Source: Muscardinus avellanarius
Taxonomy: Eukaryota; Chordata; Mammalia; Rodentia; Gliridae
DNA: 64,000 nucleotides
NCBI GenBank assembly: GCA_963383645.1
Contig: OY726557.1
Coordinates: forward strand, 123,606,223 to 123,670,222
Direction of reading: 5' to 3'
Shown: positions 12,538 to 22,060 of the stretch, piece after piece
Layout: each line of letters starts with the position of its first letter
How positions within the stretch are numbered: the first letter of the stretch is position 1
Notes under the pieces: generated by a model
What the model saw: only the letters and a program-made list of their open reading frames with translations
Told to the model about the DNA's origin: nothing
Databases searched by the model: none
Program-made: the position numbers and the translations under genes

Positions 12538-12604
12538 CTCCTTCTCCAATGAGGAGAAAGCCGAGGACCTGAAAGAAGACGACTTCCCTACGGATACCCC
12601 ATAT

Positions 12605-13035
12605 GAGCTTCCTAGGGCCACCATAACAGATCACCACAGACTGGGTGGCTGGAAACAACAGAAACTTCTTGTCTGGAGTCTGGAGGCTGGAGACCCATGC
12701 TCGAGGGACGGGCGGGCTGTGCTCTCTGCCATACCAGGAGGGTTTGGGCTTGTTCTACCGCTGGTGGTCCTTGGCACCTCTTTGCCATTGGGTGTGGCTC
12801 TCCAGCCTCTCCTCCAGCCTCAAGTGCTTCTCTACATACGTGTGTGTGTATCCACGTCCCTCCTCTCCTGAGGACATGAGTCACGTTGGACACAGAGCCC
12901 AGGTAAGCCCAGTGTGGCCTCATCTTACCCAATTACACTTGCGAACACTCTGTTTCCAGGAAGGTCACATTTACAAGTCCAGGTGGACATTCATTTGGGG
13001 GAATACACTTCAATCCAGGATATGCCCCAACATTA
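12605..13035 (-). mobile_element. Old MaLR-type LTR remnant
   Basis: Starts GGGCCACCATAACAGATCAC and CAGACTGGGTGGCTGGAAAC; later GTGTGGCCTCATCTTACC, AATTACACTTGCG, CCAGGAAGGTCACATTTAC and ATTTGGGGGAATACACTTCA. About 430 bases, consistent with a single diverged LTR in reverse orientation. Exact subfamily not determined. Confidence 0.6.
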
Positions 13036-13459
13036 GGGGACAATCCAGGCTTCCAGCCAGTCCCCGAAGGCCCAGCCTGGCCTGACCCACCATGCTGGGC
13101 AGCTCAGCCTCTTTCTGTGTATCCTTCTCTCTTGTGGCTTTATGGAGCCACCTCCTCACCCTTCATCCCTGGCCCTCCCTGGCACTGTGCCTTTCATGGT
13201 GGAAGAACATTGTCTTCCAACTGTGAACCACAAAAGACAAAGACCAAGTTCAAGACTTCCCCACAGGACCTGGTCCAGGACCTGGACACATCCCATAAAG
13301 ACTTGGTCAAGTTCACCAAACTAAATGGTAGGGATGAGTCTCCCTCATGAGGCAGGGAGGACCCCACTGACAGAAGTAACTGGCAGAAGCTGACTGGCCG
13401 TATGTACCTGTGAGCAGCCCTGCTATCTCAAAGGGGCAATGCCACACAGATTCAGAAAA

Positions 13460-13650
13460 GCATAGGAAGTGGACTAGTGGGCCAGACTCTGCCAGGTTCT
13501 AGCTGTGTGATTTGGAGCAGGTTATTTAATCTCTCTGTGCTTCAATTAATCATCATCACAATGGTATCCATCTTCAAGGATGGGGGCTTAAATGAGATAA
13601 TGTGTGTAAAGTCTTTGACCTAACATGTAATAGATGCCCAATAAGTATTT
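13460..13650 (+). mobile_element. MIR (plus)
   Basis: TTCTAGCTGTGTGATTTGG, TTATTTAATCTCTCTGTGC, AAATGAGATAATGTGTGTAA and AATAGATGCCCAATAAGTAT follow the MIR consensus over almost its full length. Confidence 0.85.
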
Positions 13651-13737
13651 CCTACAGGAAAGGGACTCTCCAGAGTAACCCTGGAACGCTGTTGGACTGT
13701 GGGGTGAAGCCAGTCTTATTTTGTTGTCATTGCTGCT

Positions 13738-13938
13738 GTTTCAATGCTAGGGATTGAACCCAGGGGCCTTCTACCTCAGAACTACACTTCCAGCCCTTTT
13801 AATTTTTGTTTTGAAACAGGGTCTCACTAGGTTGCTGAGAGTCCCGCTAAGTTGCTGAGGCTGGCCTGGAACCTGTGATCCTCCTGTCTCAACCTCCCAA
13901 GTACTGGGACCACAGATGTGAGCCACCAAGCCTGACTA
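13738..13938 (-). mobile_element. B1-dID SINE
   Basis: GGGATTGAACCCAGGGGCC (ID complement), GAAACAGGGTCTCACTAGG with an internal AGTTGCTGAG duplication, then CTCAACCTCCCAAGTACTGG (B1 complement). Confidence 0.92.
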
Positions 13939-14329
13939 GAGCAGTTCTTTGTCACTCAGGTTGCCCGGCACCGCAGCCCTGCCTACTAGATGACGCTATT
14001 ATCTCTCAAGCATGGTACCAACCAAGATGGTACCCCACACACATTTCCAAATGGCCTCAAAACAGGGCTGGCCCTCTTCTGGCTGTCACTCTCTCCTCCC
14101 TTCAGCCTCCAGCTGGATGGGACTGAGATAACCTGCCCCAGAAGGAGGGCCAAGAGAGTAAATAGCTACTGCTCTAGCCCTTCCCAGGACCACTAGCACC
14201 AGACGGCGGGACACCCCAGAGCCAGCCTTGGAGGCCGGGATGTGGTCCAGAGCTGGCCTTGTGGCAACCCCACCGTCTGGCTGTGCCCCACAGTACGAGG
14301 CTCCCTGGTGGGGCCCATCATCTGATTCT

Positions 14330-14860
14330 CATCAAACATGCAGAATTGGTTTGCTCAAGTCCCCCAGAGGGGATTAACACAATACCCCTGATTTCTTCTT
14401 CCCCCTCGCTGCGCATCCCCCTGGCTGCAGCCTGCCTTTGTTTCAGAAGCAGCAAAACACTGTGTCTGAAACCGTTACTGCAATTAAATATGCACAAGCA
14501 GGGGGAGGGAGGGGATGAGGACAATGAAGGATGCAGAACGTCAGATGCGGCAGCTGCTCGTTGCCATAGAAACCCCAGCTCCCCACCATCCCCGAGTCAC
14601 CCCCACCCCCACTCCCAGCTTCAAACCCCAGAGGGCCAAGGGCTCCAGTCCTGGGGTGCCCGCTGTCCAGGGCGGGAGCAGCTGTGGGCTGCTGCTGCTG
14701 ACTTTTATGTCTTTCCTGGTATCCCCCACCACATAACACCTGTACTCCTGATTGACAGCAATACCCTCCAGTAGTCCTGCATTCGGGGCCCCAGTTACAT
14801 AATAAATTACTGGAGCACTTCTACGGCTGGCTTTGGGGAGTCACAACATGGATGGAGACT
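14330..14860. promoter_or_regulatory. Candidate intronic enhancer with RFX and PBX/MEIS motifs
   Basis: Repeat-free. GTTGCCATAGAAAC at 14560-14573 is a near-ideal RFX X-box, with an E-box CAGCTG just before it (14551). TGATTGACAG at 14749-14758 is the PBX-PREP/MEIS composite. An AATTAAATATGCA stretch near 14482 and a TAATAAATTA near 14800 add homeodomain-type sites. Function inferred from motifs. Confidence 0.35.
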
Positions 14861-15410
14861 GCGCCTGGTACCTGCCCTGGGTCCTCCCTCCCTCCCCAGA
14901 GACTGCAGTGCTCAGCTCGCTCCCCTCCTCTGTGTGCCCCAGCACTCAGTGGGGGTCTGCACAATGCAGTCTGTGTTCTGGAGGGTGAGTCCCCAAATTC
15001 CTTTCAGGGTGCCAGGTGGCCCAGCACTCAGCTAGGAGGACCCCCAAGGGATACAGCCTGTGCGGCACCCCGGCCTAGCTCCATAGCACCACTGTGTGGG
15101 GCGGGGAGTGACGGGAAAGAGGTCACAGAGGCAAGCTGGGTCTCTAGTTGACTGAAGGAGTTGACTGAAGGTCTGAGCTGCCCACCTGGCAAGGCAATGC
15201 ACTCCTAGATGAAGAGGTGATAGTCCTGGTCCCTCTGCCCTGACCAGTCTAGTCTGGCTGTTAGACCACCACATTTGACGGTCCAGTGCTACCTAGAGAG
15301 GTTTGGGAGAGAGAGAGGCCACTGGGAGGGAGGGGAAACTAGAAAAATTATAGGTAAACCAAAGTTTATCCAGAAGCAAGACACCAGATTGATGAAGTTA
15401 ATTGAAACCA

Positions 15411-15643
15411 TATTTATTTATTTGTTTATTTATTTATTTCACGTCTGGGGATGGAACCCAGGGGCATTTGACCTCTGAGCTACACCCCATGCCCTGTTTT
15501 TTTTTTTTATTCTTTATTTTGAAAGAGGGTCTCACTGAGTTGCAGAGGGCCTCACTAAGTAGCTGAGGCTGTCCACGAACCATGATCCTCGGGTCTCAGC
15601 CTCCCAAATACTGGGATTACAAGAGTGCACCACCACACCAGGC
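15411..15643 (-). mobile_element. B1-dID SINE with TTTA-rich tail
   Basis: TTTA repeats (tail complement), GGGGATGGAACCCAGGGGCA, then AGTTGCAGAGGGCCTCACTA and the B1 complement ending CACCACACCAGGCT. Imperfect target duplication GAAACCATATTTA / GAACCCATATTTA. Confidence 0.93.
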
Positions 15644-15841
15644 TCTGAACCCATATTTAAATAACTATTAAACTGTTTGGACTCAAGAAAAGCCAAAGGG
15701 CAAAAGACTTCCAGTTTGTGAGAGCGTGTCAGGAACAGAGGTTTGGGCTGCTTCTGTCGGGCTCTGAGGAGGAGAAGCAGGACTCATGACTCCTCTAAAG
15801 AGACCAGTGGTGTATCTTTCACCAAGGAATATCTTTCAAAA

Positions 15842-16021
15842 GTCATCCCAGCATTTGGGAGGCTGAGACAGGAGGATCCCGGTTCACAGACAGCCTCAGC
15901 TACTTAGGCCCTTTGCAACTCAGTGAGACCCTGTTGCAAAATAAAGGATAAAAAATAGGACTGGGGGTGTAGCTCGGAGGTAGAATGCCCCTGGGTTCCA
16001 TCCCCAGTACCACACACACAC
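15842..16021 (+). mobile_element. B1-dID SINE, 5' truncated
   Basis: TCCCAGCATTTGGGAGGCTG, the duplicated ACTTAGGCCC/CTCAGTGAG linker region, then GGGGGTGTAGCTCGGAGGTA (ID) and a CA-rich tail. Confidence 0.92.
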
Positions 16022-16904
16022 GAAAAGTCAAAGGTATGAACTTTGGGATGGGCTGTTGAAACAGGTAGTGAGCTCCCCGGCCCCAAAGGTCTCCAAGCAA
16101 AGGCTGGAGAACCTTGTCAAAGACCATGTTGAGCACATTAAATGTTTCAGCCCTACTGTCAGAAAGTGTCCTTAGGTGAATCCTCACCTCTAGATGCTCC
16201 AATTCCTGACTTGACTTGCAGGTGGGACATCATAAAACACTCGTGGTCTGATGGGCCAGACCCAGAGTGCTTGTGATTCACTCTGCCCCCAGGTAGGAGG
16301 ACGCAGACACCTAAGTAAGAGAATTCTAACGGTCTAGCTACCCAAAACATTTCCCTAGAAAGCCTCACACGCACCCCATGTTGGCAGGTCATCCTGCCGG
16401 CCAGCATCCCCATCTCCCCTACAGCTCTGAGTCACTGCCCTGAGTCCATGCCAGGCCCAGGGACAGCCGCTAAGCCTCAGAGGAAGTGGAGGAGCCCAGA
16501 GTTGGCTTCTCAGTCTCTCAGAGGGGGCCACTGCCCAGAACACGGGGGTGGCTGAGCGTGAGCCCCTCCCCACCCATCTCCACACTTGCCCCTTGTTAGC
16601 TCAAGGTGGGGCTGGCCTCAGGACCTTGAACAAGGATAGCCGCTCCACCTGAGGGGCCTCAGATCCCGTCCCAGTCAGCAAGACGGTGCCCGGCCCTCTG
16701 CTTTGCTTCCCAGCCATGTCCTGGCAGAACGGCTGCACTGGTGCCAAAGCCCAGAGTCTGTCCCTTACTGGGCCATGCACAGACTGGTGTTGGAAAACTG
16801 CTGAATATCTTTGTGGCCCCACTTCTAGAAGAGCATAGTCTCAATAATTGTTTGTTGAATGAACAGATGATTTAAAGTGAACAAAGAGGCTTGTATTTGA
16901 TTTA

Positions 16905-17075
16905 ATGCTGAGAATCAGAAGACCCAAGTTCCAGTTTACTGGCTATGTGACCCGGGCCAGTCATTTCACCACTAATCTCCGTTTCCCCTCTGCAAAATGG
17001 AGACAACCCCTAAGACAGTGATAGGAACTCCTTAGAGAAGCAAGGCCCGTGAAGTACACTGCAAAGTCCTGCAGA
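16905..17075 (+). mobile_element. MIR (plus)
   Basis: CTGGCTATGTGACCCGGGCC, GTCATTTCACCACTAATCTC and TCTGCAAAATGGAGACAACC are in MIR order. Confidence 0.8.
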
Positions 17076-17104
17076 GGTAGAAAAGAGGGGCTGGTATCTA
17101 CTGA

Positions 17105-17290
17105 CCAAGCACGTCCTACATGCCAGACACTTTTTTACTTAGCCCATACATCCACCCTGTGAACTTTCATTGGGACCTCATCGAGCAGATAAGGACCAGA
17201 GAGGTGAAGAAACTTTCCCAAGGTCTCACAGCTAACACGTAGAAGAGCTGGACGAGGACCCAATCTGACTCTGAAGCTCAACTGCTTTTC
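17105..17290 (-). mobile_element. MIR (minus), upstream of e1
   Basis: GAGGTGAAGAAACTTTCCCA, AGGTCTCACAGCTAACACGT and ATCTGACTCTGAAGCTCAAC follow the reverse MIR. It ends about 220 bases before e1. Confidence 0.78.
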
Positions 17291-17510
17291 ACCCAACCCC
17301 GAAGCGTCTACACTTAGGAAACAGTCCTTTTGGTGTCCCTTCGTCTTGTTGCTTGTGTGTGGGAGCTCCTCCTCAGTGGGCAAAACCCACCCCTTCGCAC
17401 AGCTCCCCAGCCCCGTTTCCTCTCCCTGGTGGGGAGGAGTCCATCTCTACCTGGCAGCCATAGTAGCCCAGGCCGGGAGTAACAGACTGTGTCCTTGCTT
17501 GTGTCTCCAG

Positions 17511-17657
17511 AAAACAGATTTGCCATTACGCACCACGGCGGGCTGTACATCTCCGACGTGCAGAAAGAGGACGCCCTCTCCACATACCGCTGCATCACCA
17601 AGCACAAGTACAGCGGGGAGACCCGACAGAGCAACGGCGCCCGGCTCTCCGTGACAG
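17511..17657 (+). CDS. DSCAML1: DSCAML1 exon e1: C-terminal half of Ig2
   Basis: This is the first coding exon in the window. It has 49 codons, counting the split first one. It encodes the later strands of the second Ig domain of a DSCAM-family receptor: [19 protein letters not shown] supplies the D-x-x-x-Y-x-C motif, with the domain's second disulphide cysteine at about residue 28 of the exon. It is preceded by a CAG acceptor (17508-17510) and ends at a GTAGGA donor. Both ends are phase 1: the exon opens with two bases of a Glu codon and closes with the G of the next Asp codon. The first half of Ig2 must lie upstream of the window. In DSCAM proteins Ig2 is part of the N-terminal homophilic-binding region. 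This stretch is nearly identical between DSCAM and DSCAML1, so the paralogue call rests on the later exons. Confidence 0.95.
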
Positions 17658-18121
17658 GTAGGAGGAGGGCTGGGAAGGGAGGGCACAGCCAGCACCCAGT
17701 CAGGGCACCTAGGGAAGGAGATTAAAGAACACGCAGTAGGAACCAGACCTCGTCTAGTCTGGTTTGGGTGCCCTGTGTGCAAGGACTCTGTAAGGACTCA
17801 GGACAGACCTTCCTCAGGAGGTGGTATCAGAGGACGCTGAGTTCCCCTGAGGAGCCGGCCTGCACCTTTCACCTCCACAGCCGTGAGGGCTCTGGACCCA
17901 CCCTCCCGTTCCTCTTTTTGCCTTCCCCATCAGGAAGCTCATGGATAAAATCTGATACTTGAACATAATAACTTTTAATAGGTTTGGGAGATTTTTGTAT
18001 TTCCTCCTACCCCTAAGCGTTTTTAAGATTCTATTTCATCAATGAGAGCATGTGTGTCTTGTTGGAGGCCACCGAGAAACATCTGAAAGCAGGCAGAACA
18101 TAATTCATAAACAGCATATCT

Positions 18122-18342
18122 CTTCTTTTTTTTTTTTTTTTTTTGAGGTACTGGCCATTGAACCCAGGAGCTTTCTATCTCGGAGCTACACTCCAGGCCT
18201 ATTTTATTTTTTATTTTGAAATAAGTTCTCACTAAGTTGCAGAGGGCCTCACCAAGTAGCTGAGGCTGGCCATGAACCTGCGATCCTCCTGTCTCAGCCT
18301 TCCAAGTACTGGAATTACAAGTGTACACCACCATGCCCAGCT
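18122..18342 (-). mobile_element. B1-dID SINE
   Basis: Poly-T, ID complement, GTTGCAGAGGGCCTCACC, B1 complement ending CACCATGCCCAGCT. Target duplication AAACAGCATAT at 18109-18119 and 18343-18353. Confidence 0.94.
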
Positions 18343-18347
18343 AAACA

Positions 18348-18348
<1 letters not shown>

Positions 18349-18400
<52 letters not shown>
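18349..18400. repeat. (TA)n microsatellite
   Basis: About 25 TA units. It begins within the right-hand target duplication of the preceding SINE and ends at the start of the next. Confidence 0.97.
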
Positions 18401-18403
<3 letters not shown>

Positions 18404-18570
18404 TTGGTGGTACTGGGTTCCTGGAAGCCCTTCTACCTCTGGGCTACACTCCCAGACCTATTTTTATATTTTTATTTGGAAACAGGGTCTCTTAAGCCAG
18501 CGTGGCTGGCTTCAAACCAGTGTGATCCTCCTGTCTCTGCCTCCCAAGCTCGGGGATTACACGCCCGGCC
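18401..18570 (-). mobile_element. B1-dID SINE, young type
   Basis: TTTTGGTGGTACTGGGTTCC, GAAGCCCTTCTACCTCTGGG, TTAAGCCAGCGTGGCTGGCT, ending CACGCCCGGC. A short internal deletion removes the usual GTGCGCCAC block. Confidence 0.92.
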
Positions 18571-18607
18571 TTACTCTGGAACAGTTGTAGGTTTGAGGAT
18601 GCTTGTT

Positions 18608-18804
18608 GGTTTGTTTTGTTGTGCTGGGGATGGAACCCAGGGGTATTCTACACACCTAGCCCTGTTTTATTCTCTTGTTTTGAGCAGGGTCTCACTAAGT
18701 TACTAAGGGTCTTGCTGAATTGGTGAGGATAGGCTAAAACCTGCAATCCTCCTGTCTCAGCCTCCCAAGTATTAGGATTACAGGAGTGTGCCACCATACC
18801 TGGC
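18608..18804 (-). mobile_element. B1-dID SINE
   Basis: TGCTGGGGATGGAACCCAGG (ID complement) and TCTCAGCCTCCCAAGTATTA with TGCCACCATACCTGGC (B1 complement). More diverged than its neighbour. Confidence 0.9.
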
Positions 18805-18889
18805 ATGAGTAGACTTTGAGGAGGGTTCGAGCTGATCTTCACTGAATCTTCCTGTGAACCAGGGACCCCCCTCATTTGCTGTGAGGCAC

Positions 18890-19025
18890 CTATACCCTAT
18901 GAGCTGTATGTAATGACCTCCCTATTCTTACAGGTGAGAAAACCAAATATTAGGGAAGCCAGGCAAGCTGGCCCAAGGACTTAGGCAGTGGGAGGCCTAA
19001 CCAGAGTTCAAGCTCTGATTCCGGG
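18890..19025 (-). mobile_element. MIR fragment (minus)
   Basis: TACAGGTGAGAAAACC, GGCCCAAGGACTTAGGCAG and AGAGTTCAAGCTCTGATTCC are weak but ordered matches. Confidence 0.55.
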
Positions 19026-19256
19026 CTCCAGAGTCTCTCCAGAGAGCACCCACACACCGCCTCCAGCAGAGTGGAGAAGGCATATGGCACCCTTCGAGGG
19101 AGGCTTTCTGGAACAGTGGTTTCCACACTCTTTAACCGCAAGCCCAGACAGATGTTGTGATCATCAATCACCTATGTGAAGCATGCTGGTATTTCCCCAC
19201 ACCCTATACAATGCACTGGGGTAGCTTTTATTCTGTCCTATCTCAGTTTGAAGTTT

Positions 19257-19503
19257 TTGTTTGTTTGTTTGTTTGTTTGTTTGTTTTTTGGTGGTACCGG
19301 GGGTGGGGGGTGGGGTGGAACCCAGAAGCTTTCTACCTCCGGGCTATAGTCCCAGACCTATTTTTATATTTTATTAGGAAACAGGGTCTCACTAAGTTGC
19401 TGAGAGCCTCACTAGGAGCTAAGGCTGGCTTCAAACCTGTGCGATCCTCCTGTCTCAGCCTCCCAAGCGCGGGGATTACAAGCGTGCGCCACCACGCCCG
19501 GCT
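19257..19503 (-). mobile_element. B1-dID SINE with TTTG-repeat tail
   Basis: (TTTG)n at 19257-19284, then GGTGGTACCGGGGGTGGGG, the ID complement, and an intact B1 complement ending CGCCACCACGCCCGGCT. The flanks repeat CTCAGTTT, a likely target duplication. Confidence 0.94.
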
Positions 19504-20877
19504 CAGTTTAAGTGTTCTAAATGCTGGTTGCAACTCACCAAATGGAGGAATTGAGGAAGTGAGATTGCGATGGCTTTTGGAAAGAGGATGAACTGACAGC
19601 CAGCACACCTGGCTTTGGGGATTAGACCCAGGTGATCACACGTCTTTTCTAGGCTCTGGGAATGGAGCTAGCCTAGCTGGCCTCTCTGCCTCTGTCTGCC
19701 TCTGGCGTTCTGTGGTTTGGTGAGATCTACTCTGATCAACACATGACTCTCCAGGGCCCAGTTCATCTGCCTAATACATTTGGAGGCCAAACTAGGAGAG
19801 CAAGAGGGGAGGGTGACAGCCAGGTTCTCTGGCTCACCCTGGTGTGCCTTGGCCTGGGTCTGGCACACAGTAGGTGCCAAGTGAATAGTCATGCATTGGT
19901 CAGTGCAATGGCAGCCATGCTGTCTTGGGGAGTAGGCGGGGCTATGCTATGTGGCCCCATCTTTGTGGTTTGACTTTCAAATCTGCAGTTGAATTCCCAA
20001 ATGTGTGTTGGAGCCGTTTGTCTCCAAATCACAGGGACTTGTTTGTATCATGTTTTGCATCTCATTTGCATGCTTGTCATACATTGTGGGAAAGGCACAG
20101 AAATTCCCCTCCTGCAGGCCTTCCATGACCATCGAAACCTTCACCCTCCAGTCTGTTGGTTGGGCTGCCATTGGGGGGGAGGGGGATGGGCAGGAGTGTC
20201 TCTAAAAAAAAAAGACACCGAACTGGAGGATGTGAGCAGCCTTCTCCTTCCTCATGGAGCACAGCTGTGGGAGAAGGGGAAGAGGAGCAAGAGAGAGACC
20301 CCTCCAGGACTCACACAGAAAGCCTGAACCTGGACACGGAAGCAGCTTAGGATGGTACTTTGGCAGTGGGAAAGAGAAAGGCCAGTGCAGGACAGGAAGG
20401 GAAAGACCACACAGAGACAAAGGAAGATAGAGGAGCGAGGAAGAAGGAGGGACCCGAGAGGAGGGGAGGGGACCCTGATGTGATGTGACGTGACTGTGAG
20501 CTGCTTGTCTCTGCAGAAGTGCAGCTGGCGCTAGAGCAAGGAGTATGGGGAGTTGTGCAGGGACCCGGCTGGGCCTCCAGACACACCCCATCCCAAGAAA
20601 GGCTGGCGAGGGTGTGTGCGGCAGCGGAGTGTGGTGTCCGGCCTCTCGTGGCCAGGGCCCTGGAAGGGCATGCTTCCCTGGACAAGACTGAGCCCAGGAA
20701 GTGGGCTGGAGCTGGCCAGGGCAGAGCACATCCGTGCTCCTCCTCCAGTGCTCACTAAGTCTGTGTTAGAGTTGGGGGGTGTGGGGAGGAGGATAATGAA
20801 GTGTGTTATCAAAAGGGTATTTATGATCCCAGTAGGGCCAAAAAAAGAAGGCATTTACAAATCAGGCCACCTCAGCC

Positions 20878-20975
20878 TCACTTCTCGCTGGCTATGTGTG
20901 CGACCTCGCGAGAAAGACACGGCGTCTGCGAACCTCAGCTTCCTTACCTGGAAGCTGGGATGCTGGAAGCGGTGC
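20878..20975 (+). mobile_element. MIR fragment (plus) carrying CTCGCGAGA
   Basis: GCTGGCTATGTGTGCGACCT and GAACCTCAGCTTCCTTACCT follow the MIR core. CpG-rich for an old repeat; CTCGCGAGA lies at 20905-20913. Confidence 0.6.
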
Positions 20976-21509
20976 TGAGGAGGGCGGCTGCTGTGGCGTG
21001 AAGTGCTGAGCGCCGCGCAGGGGCACTGGCCGCCCAGCGGCAGCGATGGCGATGCGGGTCCCATCCACGTTCCCTGTGTTCCTGAGAAGGGGGTGTGGAA
21101 GAGAGAATGTTCACTTCTACTTCCCGTGTGAGATGAAGCCGTCGTAGGCATAGTCTGAGCCTCCCCCAAGCACTCCTGCCAGTAGCTGTGCGCTGGGAGC
21201 CCTCGGCGTCGGCCCGGTGCTTTGCAGCGTCCCCACTGAGACTGTGGACAGGGATCGGCGTCTGTGCTTACAAAGGAGGAAGCTGGGGACTAGAGTGGCT
21301 GCGGGGCCAGGCCCAGGCCCCAGGGCACAGGACAGAGCCAGGAGCAGAGGCTGAGTTCCTTATCCCTGGACACCTGTGCAGGGCACCCTGATGCCAGCCC
21401 AGCCCAGCCCCAGGGCAGCCCTTGTGGCCTCTGTGTAACCAGGGCAGGCCATCTGTCTTCCCGGCCCCTGCGCTGGGGCTGGCAGCACCCAGTCCCCTCA
21501 GGCCATCGC

Positions 21510-21735
21510 GTGTACACGCCGCAGCATTTTACTTCTGCTCCAGAGTAATGAAAGAGGTTTCTTTTCCTCAGAATTTAATTTCACGCCTGAGCCTCGGTGA
21601 TTAATTCCCCCCCCCCCCAGCCCCGTCCTCCACTTGTAAACTCCGCTGTGCGCCATGGAATTTGTGTGTGTTTGCATCAATTAAGTGTCACATTGAGTAA
21701 CTCCTGCGTGGCACGGGACTCGTTCATCTCAACTG
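21510..21735. promoter_or_regulatory. Candidate AT-rich regulatory block
   Basis: AGAATTTAATTTCACGCC, GGTGATTAATTCC, a C-run, then GCATCAATTAAGTGTCACAT (NKX-type TTAAGTG). No repeat similarity. Motif-based only. Confidence 0.25.
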
Positions 21736-21891
21736 TTCCCATCGGGGTGGGGGTGGGGAAGAGGCCGCAGAACCTGGCAGGGGGAGGATGGGCACAAAAT
21801 AGCAATCGCCCTGCTCATCCGCCTCTCCATGCAGTCTGTGAAACATGTGGACACACGCTGTGCCATCCTTGCTTTCAAAAGCCTTGTAAAG

Positions 21892-22060
21892 CCGGGCACA
21901 GAGGCACACTCCTGTAACCCCAGCACTTGGAAGGCCACAACAGGAGAGTCACAGAGTCAAGGCCAGTGCACCATAACTTAGTGAGACCCAATTTCAAAAT
22001 TTAGGGGGGAGTGGCTGGGGAATTAGCTCAGCGGTACAATGTCCCTGGGTTCAAACCCCA
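21892..22060 (+). mobile_element. B1-dID SINE, diverged
   Basis: GCCGGGCACAGAGGCACACT and CCAGCACTTGGAAGGCC (B1), then TGGGGAATTAGCTCAGCGGT and TGGGTTCAAACCCCAG (ID). Confidence 0.88.

Larger units (their letters stand above)
1..17510 (+). other. DSCAML1: 3' part of the intron before e1
   Basis: No exon was found in these 17.5 kb. Contents: about 14 B1-dID/ID SINE copies (mostly minus strand), an old L1 fragment (2437-3660), an MST/MLT LTR remnant (305-600), a MER5 remnant (1424-1572), MIR pieces, an assembly gap, and two unrepetitive AT-rich blocks that look regulatory (about 8960-9260 and 14330-14860). The stretches 5220-6590, 6770-8640, 9260-10130, 10513-11590 and 14860-15400 show nothing I can name beyond scattered MIR-like pieces. 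Whether this is intron 2 or 3 of the gene cannot be decided without the upstream exons. Confidence 0.85.

Noticed and set aside
18272..18706. 144-codon frame with a tyrosine-isoleucine run
   Set aside because: Translation of the TA microsatellite and adjoining SINEs.
19290..19320. G-quadruplex in the G-rich part of a SINE
   Set aside because: The G-runs are separated by single T but the fourth run is only GG; marginal, and it is a local variant of SINE sequence.
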